This document shows positions 22,567 through 32,361 of a stretch of 64,000 nucleotides of DNA, piece by piece; position 1 is the stretch's first letter, and the number at the start of each line of letters is the position of its first letter. The stretch is from an uncultured Mycoplasmatota bacterium (GTDB taxonomy: Bacteria > Bacillota_I > Bacilli_A > RF39 > UBA660): the NCBI GenBank assembly GCA_947649365.1, contig CANSRH010000004.1, positions 1-64,000 on the forward strand, written 5' to 3'. The translations under genes were made by a program, and so were the position numbers. The notes beneath the pieces were generated by a model. The model ran no database searches. It saw nothing but the letters and a program-made list of their open reading frames with translations, and was not told the origin of the DNA.

Positions 22567-25032
22567 TTACGCTGGATTTTCTAATTTTAAAATTGGAACC
22601 ATTGGTGTTTCAGGATTTTCGCTCTCATTATTAAAAAAATGGTTTGATTGTAAATGATTAAAATAAGTAACAATATCGGATTCTATTTTGAATAAAAAAG
22701 ACTCTACGTAAGACGATTGTTTTAACTTCTCTAAATAAATACTTGTTTCTTCTGCATTTCGAAGGAGTAAACTTTGACACAATTGGAGCGTCGTGGTATA
22801 GATTTCAAATGCTTGTTTTTCTGTTTTTCTCCCCATTAAAATAGCAAATTGCGTTTCAATAATAGGAAGTAAATCATCTCTCGCAATCGTTAATGCTTTC
22901 AATGTTAAAGAATGATTTCGAATCATTTGATTTAGATCCAATAGTTGTTGTTTTATTACTATATTCGAAGTAGCAAAAGTCTCCTGTTTATCTTTTAAAG
23001 CATTTAAATAAGTATCATGAGATAAAAGATCTGCATATTGAAACTCATCCGTAGGATTTATTTCTTGTTTTTCTACTTCTAAAACAACATTTTGTATGGC
23101 TAACAAATGGGCATAGTTTTTTTTGTGATAAACTCCCAAATAATTTAAAACATTATTATAAGCAATCAATTCTTGAGACAAATTGGCAATACTTTGGTTG
23201 ATTGCTTTTGCAAGGTCATGTGTTAAGGGTTCTTGCTTCTTATTAAATACAGATTGTAACTTGATAAACAAATTCCATTTAGAAAAGAATAATTTGGGGT
23301 TATCAGAAGAAATCAACATTTTTTTAGAAACTTGATTGACGAGCGAAATTGCACTAGGAGCCGATTCAGTTAAATATAATTTTGGTAGTTCCTTATTAAT
23401 AAATAGAGAATGAGAAGTAAGAGCATTCCCAAATGTAATAATCGTATCAAAGTTATGAATATCAATTTTTGGAATTTCGATATCATAAAGTAAAGAAAAA
23501 TACTCCTGTAAAGTTAATTCTTGTTTTTGTTCTTTTCCTGTTAGAATTTCTTCTTTTAGTAAAGCATAAGATTCTCCGAAATGTGCCATTATTTTTTCTA
23601 GAACAACACTATCATTAATAGTAGAATCAAAAATGTTTTTGATAAGTTCGTGTAACGTAATATACTTATTATCTTGAAATTTTAGGTATTTTAAATAATG
23701 AGTAAATAAAATATCATAATCTACTTTAACTGTTTCTAAATGTTGAAAAAGAGAAGAGGGAAAGTTACAGCAAGCGAGAATATTTTCTAACGACATGCCA
23801 TTTTTTTGAAAGAAATATAGAAAATCACCAGAAGAGTGAAAAAGGGCAATCAACATAGATAGTTCCTGAATATCCTCTTTTGCTTCTAAAATAGTTGTAT
23901 GATCATCATTCGCTTGCATGTGATTTTCTAGTATCATGTGTACACGCGAAACATTCTCTAAATAGGTTTGAATATCCATTCCATAATCTTTAATAATGGC
24001 TTGCATTTTCTCTTGTTGAAATTTTTTTCTTTCCTTTTTAGATATATCATTCGTATCTTTTAAAATATCAATGTCTTGATACATGGCAGAAAAAAGTTTT
24101 TCTAAGGCAATACTTTTGGTAAACTCTCTTTTTCGTAAATCATTTACAATCTCATCAATTTCTATTTCTTTTTCTGTAAATTTACTAAAAAGAGCATGGA
24201 TTAGAAAGTAGTCAATTCTTTGATTTTTCTTTTCCTTTTTTAAGTTTGGAATTTTTAAAATAGAAAGAATCTGTTCTAAAGTAATTTCATAATGAGAGAA
24301 ATAATAAACAAGTATCTCTTGTTCACTGATATGAATTGTATTTTCTTCACAGAAAAAAATTCCTAAGAATAAAGAAAGAACAATAGTATCTTCCTCTTTC
24401 AAAATATACTTAAAAAGATTGGTGTTTCGATTTGATTTGTTTTCATCTAAAAACTGATAAATCTGAGAAGCATTCTCTAGATAGTGAATGGTATCGATGG
24501 GTAAATCTTCACAAATCTTTTCTTGTACAACTCCCATTTTCTCTTTTTCTTCCATTTCACAGAAAAGTTTAAGATTGTTAGCAAAATTTTTCTTATTTTC
24601 AAAAGTTTCAAAAAGGCTAAGAATTATATCATCAGCAGTGCAAGTATCTAAACCCGATTGTAAAAAAAAGTTTACAATCGTCGCTGGTGTTAAGGCTTGG
24701 TATTCGAACTCATAAGCGTACATACAAAATAAATAGGAATATTTTTTAAATAAGTCTTCTTCATTTGAATTCTCATATGGACTAGTATTAATTTTTATTT
24801 TAGTAATATCAAAATGGTATTTCGTTAATAAGGAAGCATATAACGAATTCGTAGTATAAAAAGTATGAAGCAAAACAGCTAAAATAATTGAGCTTTGATT
24901 TGTTTCACGATAATCAGAAATACGAATTTCTCCTTTAGCTAGAAAGTCTTCTAAAATAGGTAAAGTCCTATTGACATATAAAAATGTTTCTTTTGGAACT
25001 GATTTTTCGAACTTTTTATAGGTTAAAAGCAT
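22567..25032 (-). CDS. large hypothetical helical protein
   Basis: 821 residues from ATG 25032, which has AAGAAGGAA upstream and a TATAAT -10 at about 25065-25060 on this strand; a longer frame to 25068 would start before that transcript. Not recognised. It is acidic, Leu/Asn-rich and all-helical in appearance, with several long amphipathic segments and no signal peptide or membrane helix, so it is probably cytoplasmic. The length and repeat-like helices hint at a solenoid (TPR/HEAT-like), but I see no clean repeat unit. It stands as a single gene divergent from the ABC transporter operon. Confidence 0.7.
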   Translation of the reverse strand: MLLTYKKFEKSVPKETFLYVNRTLPILEDFLAKGEIRISDYRETNQSSIILAVLLHTFYTTNSLYASLLTKYHFDITKIKINTSPYENSNEEDLFKKYSYLFCMYAYEFEYQALTPATIVNFFLQSGLDTCTADDIILSLFETFENKKNFANNLKLFCEMEEKEKMGVVQEKICEDLPIDTIHYLENASQIYQFLDENKSNRNTNLFKYILKEEDTIVLSLFLGIFFCEENTIHISEQEILVYYFSHYEITLEQILSILKIPNLKKEKKNQRIDYFLIHALFSKFTEKEIEIDEIVNDLRKREFTKSIALEKLFSAMYQDIDILKDTNDISKKERKKFQQEKMQAIIKDYGMDIQTYLENVSRVHMILENHMQANDDHTTILEAKEDIQELSMLIALFHSSGDFLYFFQKNGMSLENILACCNFPSSLFQHLETVKVDYDILFTHYLKYLKFQDNKYITLHELIKNIFDSTINDSVVLEKIMAHFGESYALLKEEILTGKEQKQELTLQEYFSLLYDIEIPKIDIHNFDTIITFGNALTSHSLFINKELPKLYLTESAPSAISLVNQVSKKMLISSDNPKLFFSKWNLFIKLQSVFNKKQEPLTHDLAKAINQSIANLSQELIAYNNVLNYLGVYHKKNYAHLLAIQNVVLEVEKQEINPTDEFQYADLLSHDTYLNALKDKQETFATSNIVIKQQLLDLNQMIRNHSLTLKALTIARDDLLPIIETQFAILMGRKTEKQAFEIYTTTLQLCQSLLLRNAEETSIYLEKLKQSSYVESFLFKIESDIVTYFNHLQSNHFFNNESENPETPMVPILKLENPA

Positions 25033-25152
25033 AATGATTCCTTCTTTCGAAAGTGTATTATACCACAAATCTCTTTCTTTTTTAATTTTTCTCTAAGTCA
25101 CTTACGAGTCACAAATCTTCCATATACTTATCTTGAAAGGAAAGAAAAATAT

Positions 25153-25833
25153 ATGGAAATATTAAAAGTGGAAAATTTAACCAAAACTTATAAAAGCGGA
25201 GAAGCAGAAGTAAACGCCGTTGACAACATCTCGTTTTCAATCGAAAAAGGAGAATTTGTTGCCATTGTAGGGGCAAGTGGAAGTGGAAAATCCACACTTC
25301 TCCATCTACTTGGTGGAGTAGATCGACCAACCAGTGGAAAAGTATACATTGATGGAAAAGACATTTATTCTTTGGATGACGATGCTCTAGCCATATTTAG
25401 GAGAAGACAAATAGGAATTATTTATCAATTTTATAACCTAATTCCTATATTAAATGTCACAGAAAATATTCTCTTGCCGTGCGATTTAGACAACACGAAC
25501 ATTGGAAAAGAACGATTGAAAGAAGTATTAGAAACACTTAACTTAAACAACAGAAAAAATCATTTGCCCAACGAGTTATCAGGAGGACAACAACAAAGAG
25601 TATCGATTGGTCGAGCAATCATTAACAATCCAGCAATTGTATTAGCAGACGAACCCACAGGAAATCTAGACTCCAAAGCAAGTGATGAAATTGTATCCTT
25701 ATTAAAAATGTCAAACAAAAAATACAATCAAACAATAGTGATTATCACTCATGATTTAGAAATTGCTAGTGTAGCAGACCGAATTATTACCATCGATGAC
25801 GGAAAAATAATAAAGGATGAGAAAATCGCATGA
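25153..25833 (+). CDS. ABC transporter ATPase (LolD/BceA type)
   Basis: 226 residues. It has all motifs of an MJ0796/LolD-type ATPase: Walker A VGASGSGKST near residue 36, Q-loop region IGIIYQFYNLI, signature LSGGQQQRVSIGRA, Walker B IVLADEPTGNLDSKA and switch IITHD. These ATPases pair with FtsX-type permeases in MacB-like mechanotransmission, typically for antimicrobial peptide detachment, lipid or lipoprotein handling. Its TGA overlaps the start of the permease gene by four bases. Together with the downstream regulator and kinase it makes a four-gene resistance-type module. Confidence 0.95.
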   Translation: MEILKVENLTKTYKSGEAEVNAVDNISFSIEKGEFVAIVGASGSGKSTLLHLLGGVDRPTSGKVYIDGKDIYSLDDDALAIFRRRQIGIIYQFYNLIPILNVTENILLPCDLDNTNIGKERLKEVLETLNLNNRKNHLPNELSGGQQQRVSIGRAIINNPAIVLADEPTGNLDSKASDEIVSLLKMSNKKYNQTIVIITHDLEIASVADRIITIDDGKIIKDEKIA

Positions 25834-28385
25834 ATAGTTTAAAACAATTAACCAAACGAAATTTGACATTGAACAAAAAAAGAACCATTGTCACTGTGAT
25901 AGGGATTATTTTGTCTACGGCTTTAATTGTTTGTGTATCTGGAATGGTTACAAGCTTTCAACAAACTTTAATCAATGATACCATTAAAGAAGATGGTTAC
26001 TATCATGTAGAAATAAAAAATCTAAAAAAAGAAGATATTTTAACATTAGAAAACAATCGAGACATAGAAGACTATTATATTAGTAGTGAAATTGGTTATG
26101 CCACATTCCCGTCTAACAATCAATTTAAACCTTACTTATACATCAATGCATACAATGAAAAAGCACTAAAACATTTAGGATTGCAAGTAAAAGAAGGAAG
26201 ACTCCCTGAAAATAAAAATGAAATCGTTATTTCTAATCATGCCATCGATGATGGAAACTTTAAAGGAAAAATCGGGGATGTCATCACGCTTCCAATAGGA
26301 ACACGAACCATTACGAAAGAAGGAGAATCTTTTTCTTTAAACCAAAACAATCCTTTAGTAACAAAAGAAACAGAAAAAGAAAACGGGGAAATCTACGAAC
26401 AATCGATAGAAACATTTACAAAGAAAGAAGAAAAATCTTATACGATTGTAGGAATCATAGAAAGACCGGGATATGGAGTAGAATCAACAACTGCTCCAGG
26501 GTACACATGCATTACATACACAGATGAAATCCATGAAAAAGGGAATGCCTTTGTTCTCTTTAAAAATGCGAAAAACTATACAGAAAAAACAGAAAATATA
26601 ACAAAAGACAAATATGACTATCAATACAATGCAAGTTATTTGCGATGGCTTGGCGTAACCGATAGTGAAACGATGAATGCTTTGTACGTTGTCGCAGGAG
26701 TAGTCATTGGTATTATTATTCTATCAAGTGTATTTGTAATCAAAAATAGTTTTGCTATTTCCATAACAGAAAAATACAAAATGTATGGAATGTTAAGAAG
26801 TGTGGGAGCAACCAGCAAGCAAATCAAGAAAAATGTTTTGTACGAAGGAGTTTTGTTAGGACTCATTGCTATACCCATTGGAATTTTATGTGGAATCATT
26901 GCAATTGTTACTCTAGTATTCTTAATCAACTGGATTTTAGGGGACTATCTTGCAGGAATTAAATTTGTCTATAGTATTCCTTTCCTACCAATTGTCTTAT
27001 CCATTCTGTTAGCAAGTCTAACCATTTACTTATCAACGATATTTATTGCTAAAAGAGCAGGAAAAATCTCTGCAATTGATGCTATCCGTAGCAATAACGA
27101 CATCAAAATAAAAAGCAAAAAACTACGTACACCTTTTTGGATTAAAAAATTATTTAAAACAGGCGGGGTCATTGCCTATAAAAACGTAAAACGAAACAAA
27201 AAGAAATATCGTACAACAGTCATATCTATTGTTGTAAGTATAGTCGTCTTTCTTTCCTTATCCTCATTTATCGACTTTGGATTTAAATTGGCAGGAGTAT
27301 ATTATGCAGATATGGATTACAACATGTACATTTATTCCACAGGAAGTACCTATTCCATACGTTATGAAAATTTGAAACAAATAGCGGAACTGGACTTAAT
27401 TGAACGATATAGCATTATAAGAAGCGATAGTTTATTGGTATCAGAAGACATTTATTCGGATTTTGGACGCGAAATAGTAAAACTTTATGGTTTAGATAAT
27501 GATGCAAATAGAATGGAAAGAACCATTAGTGTAGTTGCGTTAGGAGCACAAGAATACCAAAGATATCTAAAAGAAATAGGAGTAAAAGAAAACAAACCAA
27601 TTGGTATTTTACTAGATGAATTGAAAGAAACAATTAACAAAAAGAATTACATAGGAAACATGTACAACTTAAAAAATCATGAACGATTAAAAGGAAGTAC
27701 AATCGTTGGAAACAAAAACTTAGAAATTGAAATCATAAGAAGTGAAAAAAGACCAATGGGATTAGAACGTAGTTATTCCTTCGGTGGTTATCTAATTGTA
27801 AGTGATGAAATCTTTGATAATCTATTTGAAGAAACATATGCAACCATGTATGTAAAAGCAAAAGATGCAAAACAATTAGAAATGCAAATTGAAACCTTAA
27901 AAAAAGAAAAAGAAGAATGGAAAAATCTATATGCAAACAATATCGAAGAAGAAATAAAACAACAAAATGCAATGGTACTTATTGTATCCATCTTCTTGTA
28001 TGGATTTATTACAGTCATTAGTCTTATTGGAATTACCAATATCTTTAACACCATTACGACCAATATGAATTTACGAAGCAAAGAATTTGCCATGTTAAAA
28101 AGTATAGGGATGACAAAAAAAGAATTCAATCGAATGATTCGACTAGAAAGTATTTTCTATGGATTAAAATCCTTACTAATAGGTATTCCATTAGGACTCA
28201 TAGGTTCTTACCTCATCTACAAAGCATTTAATCAAGGCTTAGAATTTACCTATACCTTACCTGTGCGAGCATTAATGATTGCTATACTCTTTGTTAGTAC
28301 GATGATTGGAATCATTATGAAATATTCTTTATCCAAAATCAACAAACAAAATATTATTGAAACCATAAGAAACGATAATATATAA
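25830..28385 (+). CDS. FtsX-type ABC permease with two large external domains
   Basis: 851 residues. A first membrane helix lies at about 20-40 (RTIVTVIGIILSTALIVCVS), an external domain at 45-285, then three helices at 285-440 with the FtsX cytoplasmic signature MYGMLRSVGATSKQI. A fifth helix at about 455-480 precedes a second external domain (490-715). Three final helices include the same signature, FAMLKSIGMTKKEF. The duplicated FtsX architecture with eight helices fits drug or peptide-related exporters linked to two-component systems, rather than ten-helix BceB. The substrate is unknown, probably an antimicrobial peptide or envelope component. Confidence 0.93.
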   Translation: MNSLKQLTKRNLTLNKKRTIVTVIGIILSTALIVCVSGMVTSFQQTLINDTIKEDGYYHVEIKNLKKEDILTLENNRDIEDYYISSEIGYATFPSNNQFKPYLYINAYNEKALKHLGLQVKEGRLPENKNEIVISNHAIDDGNFKGKIGDVITLPIGTRTITKEGESFSLNQNNPLVTKETEKENGEIYEQSIETFTKKEEKSYTIVGIIERPGYGVESTTAPGYTCITYTDEIHEKGNAFVLFKNAKNYTEKTENITKDKYDYQYNASYLRWLGVTDSETMNALYVVAGVVIGIIILSSVFVIKNSFAISITEKYKMYGMLRSVGATSKQIKKNVLYEGVLLGLIAIPIGILCGIIAIVTLVFLINWILGDYLAGIKFVYSIPFLPIVLSILLASLTIYLSTIFIAKRAGKISAIDAIRSNNDIKIKSKKLRTPFWIKKLFKTGGVIAYKNVKRNKKKYRTTVISIVVSIVVFLSLSSFIDFGFKLAGVYYADMDYNMYIYSTGSTYSIRYENLKQIAELDLIERYSIIRSDSLLVSEDIYSDFGREIVKLYGLDNDANRMERTISVVALGAQEYQRYLKEIGVKENKPIGILLDELKETINKKNYIGNMYNLKNHERLKGSTIVGNKNLEIEIIRSEKRPMGLERSYSFGGYLIVSDEIFDNLFEETYATMYVKAKDAKQLEMQIETLKKEKEEWKNLYANNIEEEIKQQNAMVLIVSIFLYGFITVISLIGITNIFNTITTNMNLRSKEFAMLKSIGMTKKEFNRMIRLESIFYGLKSLLIGIPLGLIGSYLIYKAFNQGLEFTYTLPVRALMIAILFVSTMIGIIMKYSLSKINKQNIIETIRNDNI

Positions 28386-28437
28386 GGAAGACGCAAGTTT
28401 TCCTTTTTGTGTTATACTAAATAAAAAAGGAGGGCTT

Positions 28438-29100
28438 ATGAAAACCATACTTTTAGTAGAAGATAATGAAGCGATTAAAAAAGGACTTGACTATCTTTTT
28501 ATGCAAAATGATTTATTACTTTTAACCGCAGAAAGTTTAAAAAAAGCAAAAGAATACATAAACACCAAAATATTTGACCTTTTACTACTGGATGTGACTT
28601 TACCGGATGGAGATGGATTTTCCTTTTATGAAGAAATAAAAGAACACATTCAAGTACCAGTGATATTTCTAACTGCCAAAGATTTAGAAGATGATATTGT
28701 CCATGGTTTAGAATTAGGAGCAGTAGATTACATAATAAAACCATTTCGCAATCGAGAATTACTATTACGCATCAACAATGCACTAAAATGGGAAACCAAT
28801 GGAAAAAAGAAGGTATCGATAAAAGATCTTGTTATAGATTTAGAAAGCATGCAAGTTTTAAAAGAAGGAAAAGAAATAGTACTAACCACACTAGAATACA
28901 AAATCTTTTTATATCTTGTAGAAAACAGGGGAAGAGTAGTTACAAGAGAAGCTTTAATGGACAAAATTTGGGATTTATCTGGAAATTATGTAAATGATAA
29001 CACCCTCACAGTATACATAAAGCGAATTCGTGAAAAATTAGGAAGCGATGATTATTTAAAAACCATAAAAGGAATGGGATACAGGGTGGACAAAGAATGA
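28438..29100 (+). CDS. OmpR/PhoB-family response regulator
   Basis: 220 residues. The receiver domain has ILLVEDNEAI at the N-terminus, the phosphoacceptor Asp in DLLLLDVTLPDGDGF at about residue 50, the switch Thr in VIFLTAK, and Lys in YIIKPF. The C-terminal winged helix shows LTTLEYKIFLYL, GRVVTREALMDKIW and VYIKRIREKLG. GGAGGGCTT precedes the ATG, with a TATACT -10 upstream, so it can be transcribed apart from the ABC genes. ATGA overlap with the kinase gene. It likely controls the upstream ABC transporter. Confidence 0.95.
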   Translation: MKTILLVEDNEAIKKGLDYLFMQNDLLLLTAESLKKAKEYINTKIFDLLLLDVTLPDGDGFSFYEEIKEHIQVPVIFLTAKDLEDDIVHGLELGAVDYIIKPFRNRELLLRINNALKWETNGKKKVSIKDLVIDLESMQVLKEGKEIVLTTLEYKIFLYLVENRGRVVTREALMDKIWDLSGNYVNDNTLTVYIKRIREKLGSDDYLKTIKGMGYRVDKE

Positions 29101-30302
29101 GAAGTGAACGATGCAAATTATTTTTTTATGGTTTTCTTTTCCTTTGTCTCTTTGGGTTTCTAACCTGTCTTATTTCTTATGTAGAATACACCACTTACAA
29201 AACAAGTGTAAATAACTATTTGTATGGTGTAATAGACATTTTACAAGACAAATATCCGCAGGTTACAGAAACACAAATCATAGAACTTTTGAACGGAAAA
29301 GAAACGATTTCTTATCAAGAAAATTTGAGAAAATATGGAATAACGGAAGAAACTTCTGTATTAAAGTCTTTAGAACAAAATTATAAACTAGCATTTGTAC
29401 TTAGTGGGACGCTTACTTTCTCCATTGTAGGTTGTCTAGGGGTCTGTTTTTTCTGGTATTTTTCTAAAAAAGAACAACAAATAAAAGAAATTACCAATTA
29501 TATGAGAGAAATTAATCATCGCAACTATTTATTAACTATCGAAGACAATGAAGAAGGAGAACTCTCTATCTTAAAAAATGAAGTCTACAAAACGACCATT
29601 ATGTTACGAGAAGAAAGTGAACTTTTAAAAAAAGAAAAATTATCTTTAAAAGACTCTATTTCAGATATTTCCCATCAACTAAAAACACCTTTAACTTCCA
29701 TTTTAATTATGTTAGATAATATTTTAGATAATCCCAAAATGGACGAAAAGACAAAACTAGATTTTATTGAAAATGTCAGACATCAAGTGGAAACCATTCA
29801 TTTTTTGATTGTTTCCTTATTAAAATTATCACGAATTGATGCAGGAGTGATTGAATTTAAAAAAGAAAATATCAATTACAAAACGCTTTTAAAGAGTGCC
29901 ATCAAAAATGTAGAAATTCTAAAGGAAGAAAAAAACATTACTATAAAACTAGACGTAGAAGAAACAATGTTTAAAGGAGACTATCACTGGGAATTAGAAG
30001 CCATCACGAACATTTTAAAAAATGCCATTGAGCATTCGAAGGAAGAAGAAACAATAGAAATCAAAGTAGAAAATCATCCTTTATTTACAAAATTAACCAT
30101 CAGAGACTATGGAAAAGGAATGAATAAAAAAGACTTACAAAACATCTTCAAACGCTTTTACAAAGGAGAAAATAGTAAAAGTGATAGTATCGGAATTGGA
30201 CTCAATCTCGCTAAAAATATTATAGAAAAAGATGAAGGAATGATAAAAGTAGAATCAGAATTAGGAAAAGGAACAACGTTTGAAATAAAATTCATGAAAT
30301 AA
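29097..30302 (+). CDS. sensor histidine kinase
   Basis: 401 residues. Membrane helices lie at about 7-28 and 97-122, flanking a small external sensor of about 70 residues, followed by a HAMP-like linker. The DHp H-box is SDISHQLKTPLTSIL at about 197. The ATPase domain has the N-box NILKNAIEHS, the G1 box IRDYGKGM, the F/G2 region FYKGENSKSDSIGIGLNLAK and GKGTTFEIKF. It partners with the preceding response regulator (ATGA overlap). The sensor is larger than the intramembrane type of BceS kinases. The signal is unknown, most likely an envelope-active compound given the neighbouring exporter. Confidence 0.95.
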   Translation: MRSERCKLFFYGFLFLCLFGFLTCLISYVEYTTYKTSVNNYLYGVIDILQDKYPQVTETQIIELLNGKETISYQENLRKYGITEETSVLKSLEQNYKLAFVLSGTLTFSIVGCLGVCFFWYFSKKEQQIKEITNYMREINHRNYLLTIEDNEEGELSILKNEVYKTTIMLREESELLKKEKLSLKDSISDISHQLKTPLTSILIMLDNILDNPKMDEKTKLDFIENVRHQVETIHFLIVSLLKLSRIDAGVIEFKKENINYKTLLKSAIKNVEILKEEKNITIKLDVEETMFKGDYHWELEAITNILKNAIEHSKEEETIEIKVENHPLFTKLTIRDYGKGMNKKDLQNIFKRFYKGENSKSDSIGIGLNLAKNIIEKDEGMIKVESELGKGTTFEIKFMK

Positions 30303-30342
30303 AATAACCAAAAAAGAGTTATAATGGATACAGGAGGTAATT

Positions 30343-30603
30343 ATGGAGGAAACAATACATAGAGTAATTCAAATAATGAATGCATCTTATAATGGGGATT
30401 ATGATCAAATTATAGCCATGTCAGAACAAACAAAAGCACTAGCAGAACAAATTGTTTTAATAGTTGGAGTAGAAACAATATCAAACATGGGAGATTTAGA
30501 AATTGCTAAATTAGGGAAACTAATCGATGTTGGTTTTTCAATGGGATTTAAGACAGGTTTTCGACATGCTAAATCATCATTCGATAAAGATAGAACTAGA
30601 TAA
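30343..30603 (+). CDS. small hypothetical protein
   Basis: 86 residues, ATACAGGAGGTAATT before the ATG and TTATAAT just upstream. Not recognised: an acidic helical protein (IHRVIQIMNASYNGDYDQII) ending in a basic stretch, with a Gly-containing helix VGFSMGFKTGFRHAK. No signal or membrane segment. A terminator follows directly, so it is a single-gene unit. Confidence 0.75.
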   Translation: MEETIHRVIQIMNASYNGDYDQIIAMSEQTKALAEQIVLIVGVETISNMGDLEIAKLGKLIDVGFSMGFKTGFRHAKSSFDKDRTR

Positions 30604-30614
30604 ACAATCTATTT

Positions 30615-30637
30615 ATCGCAGAAATGCGGTTTTTTTC
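30615..30637 (+). terminator. intrinsic terminator
   Basis: The stem ATCGCA/TGCGGT with a GAAA loop is followed by seven T. Confidence 0.75.
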
Positions 30638-30688
30638 ATTTTTCAGAATATATATTTTAGTGTTCTTTTCTCTTTCAAAAATAAATGC

Positions 30689-31006
30689 TTATAATACAAC
30701 ATTCGTGATTTGGGTAAACAAAAAAACAGAGTGATTGTTTAAGATGATTTTTTTATATGTACAATCTAGATGGAGAATAGAAGACGTAACAGAAACAATT
30801 TCACCATTTTTATAAATTTGCAAAGTAATTTCTATTTGCTCATAAAAAGCTTCGATTAATTTTTCTTCAATCTCCATTTGTTGTTCCAAAGAAAGAATTG
30901 GTTTTTTCATTTTTTCTTTTTCTTTTATCAAACCCTCAATCATTGCTTGTTGTCCTACCAAACTAGAAAAAGGAGCCCATTTAATAATGCCACGGTCGTT
31001 ATTCAT
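30689..31006 (-). CDS. YolD-like protein
   Basis: 105 residues. The N-terminus DRGIIKWAPFSSL matches the YolD family signature (RG..KW.PF..L), followed by a helical region and a beta segment near residue 60 onward. YolD-like proteins are encoded beside Y-family polymerases of the YqjW/UvrX type in Bacillota and are thought to act with them. The gene overlaps the polymerase gene by eight bases and is co-expressed from the SOS-controlled promoter upstream of it. Confidence 0.88.
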   Translation of the reverse strand: MNNDRGIIKWAPFSSLVGQQAMIEGLIKEKEKMKKPILSLEQQMEIEEKLIEAFYEQIEITLQIYKNGEIVSVTSSILHLDCTYKKIILNNHSVFLFTQITNVVL

Positions 31007-32246
31007 GATGTCCTCCTATCTTTTGATTACGAGAAATTGCTGTAGAATCAGGAAGAAGACTAGAAGCTTTAAGCAAACTATTTTTTCCAAATTTTTCTTG
31101 AACTTCATCAATCGTTTTATGATAAATTTCTTTTTTTAATGTATCTTCATAAGATTCAAAAATAGACAATTGTGTCCCTGATTTTTTACTTAAACGACTA
31201 CAACAAATCGTAATTTTACGAATAGGAAGATTTTCATAAAAACGTTCAAGAAGAAAAAGACAAGTATTAAAAATAATCGTATTATCTTGCGTAGGAACTT
31301 CTAATTTTGTGGTATGAAAAAATCCATCATTGATGGTTTTGGAATAACCAATTCCCAAACCAACACATAAACATTCATAATTACTAGCTCGCATGCGACT
31401 AGTCACTACATCCACCATTTCTTCTATAATAAGTTTTCCATTTTCTTTGTAATAATCTTTAAACAGAACTTGACTATGACTAAAAGATTTTTCTTGAGTA
31501 ATGATTTTAAAATCACTTATTTTAGAAGTATCTATTCCATTGGCATGATTCCATAACTCCAAACCCATGACCCCAAATTTTTCTTTCAATTTATACTTAT
31601 CGTACAAAGCTAAATCTTGAATAGAAAAAATACCTAAAGCATGCAATCGTTTTTCCAAATGACTTCCAATTCCCCATAATTTTGACAAAGGAGAAATTGC
31701 CCATAATTTTGTTTTAATCTCTTTTTCTGTCCATTTAGAAATACAATTTGGCATATGTTTTGCCTCAATATCCATTGCAACTTTAGCTAATAACATATTA
31801 GGGCCAATTCCACAAGTAGCAGTAAGTCCTGTTTTTCTTTCAATGGTTTTTAGAATTTCTAGTGCAAGAGAATAATCATCCTTTTTGTATAATTTTAAAT
31901 AAGGAGTAATATCTAAAAAGCATTCATCAATCGAATACACATGTAAATCTTCTTTAGAAACATAATCAAGATAAATACTAACCACACTTGCAGACTTTTC
32001 CATATAAAGTTTCATTCGAGGATTCACAATGGTATAGGGAATGGTTTTAGGAATTTCATAAAGGCGAGTTCGTCCCTTTATGCCTAAACTTTTTAAATAG
32101 GGAGTCACAGCGAGTGTAATCGCACCATTTCCTTGCTTTTTATTAGCAACTACCAAAGGAGTAGTAAAAGGGTCAAGCCCTCGTTCAATACATTCGCAAG
32201 ACGCAAAAAAACTTTTTAAATCAATACATAAAAAATGCTTTTCCAT
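30999..32246 (-). CDS. Y-family translesion DNA polymerase (UvrX/YqjW-like)
   Basis: 415 residues. The palm opens with HFLCIDLKSFFASCECIERG (first metal-binding Asp, then the FFAS/steric-gate region). The second acidic pair is in VYSIDECFLDITPY, followed by the helix-hairpin-helix LWGIGSHLEKRLHALGI and a little-finger domain. The group matches the UmuC-like polymerases YqjW and UvrX, which bypass DNA lesions in the SOS response. A perfect LexA box lies ten bases upstream of the ATG (32257-32270). It is followed by the overlapping yolD-like gene. Confidence 0.93.
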   Translation of the reverse strand: MEKHFLCIDLKSFFASCECIERGLDPFTTPLVVANKKQGNGAITLAVTPYLKSLGIKGRTRLYEIPKTIPYTIVNPRMKLYMEKSASVVSIYLDYVSKEDLHVYSIDECFLDITPYLKLYKKDDYSLALEILKTIERKTGLTATCGIGPNMLLAKVAMDIEAKHMPNCISKWTEKEIKTKLWAISPLSKLWGIGSHLEKRLHALGIFSIQDLALYDKYKLKEKFGVMGLELWNHANGIDTSKISDFKIITQEKSFSHSQVLFKDYYKENGKLIIEEMVDVVTSRMRASNYECLCVGLGIGYSKTINDGFFHTTKLEVPTQDNTIIFNTCLFLLERFYENLPIRKITICCSRLSKKSGTQLSIFESYEDTLKKEIYHKTIDEVQEKFGKNSLLKASSLLPDSTAISRNQKIGGHHE

Positions 32247-32256
32247 ATCCTTCCTC

Positions 32257-32270
32257 CGAACAAACGTTTC
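32257..32270 (-). promoter_or_regulatory. LexA (SOS) box of the polymerase-yolD operon
   Basis: CGAACAAACGTTTC matches the Bacillus SOS consensus CGAAC-RNRY-GTTYC at all 14 positions (written on the plus strand). On the minus strand it lies just after a promoter with TTGCAT, a 16-base spacer and TATACT (about 32312-32285), and before GGAGGAAGG of the polymerase gene, where LexA would block transcription. Confidence 0.85.
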
Positions 32271-32361
32271 TGTAAAAAGTATAGCAAAACAAAAGGAAAA
32301 TGCAACTGGTAAGATTTAACAAAAATATGATATACTTATTAAAGAGTAGGAGTTTGGAGTT

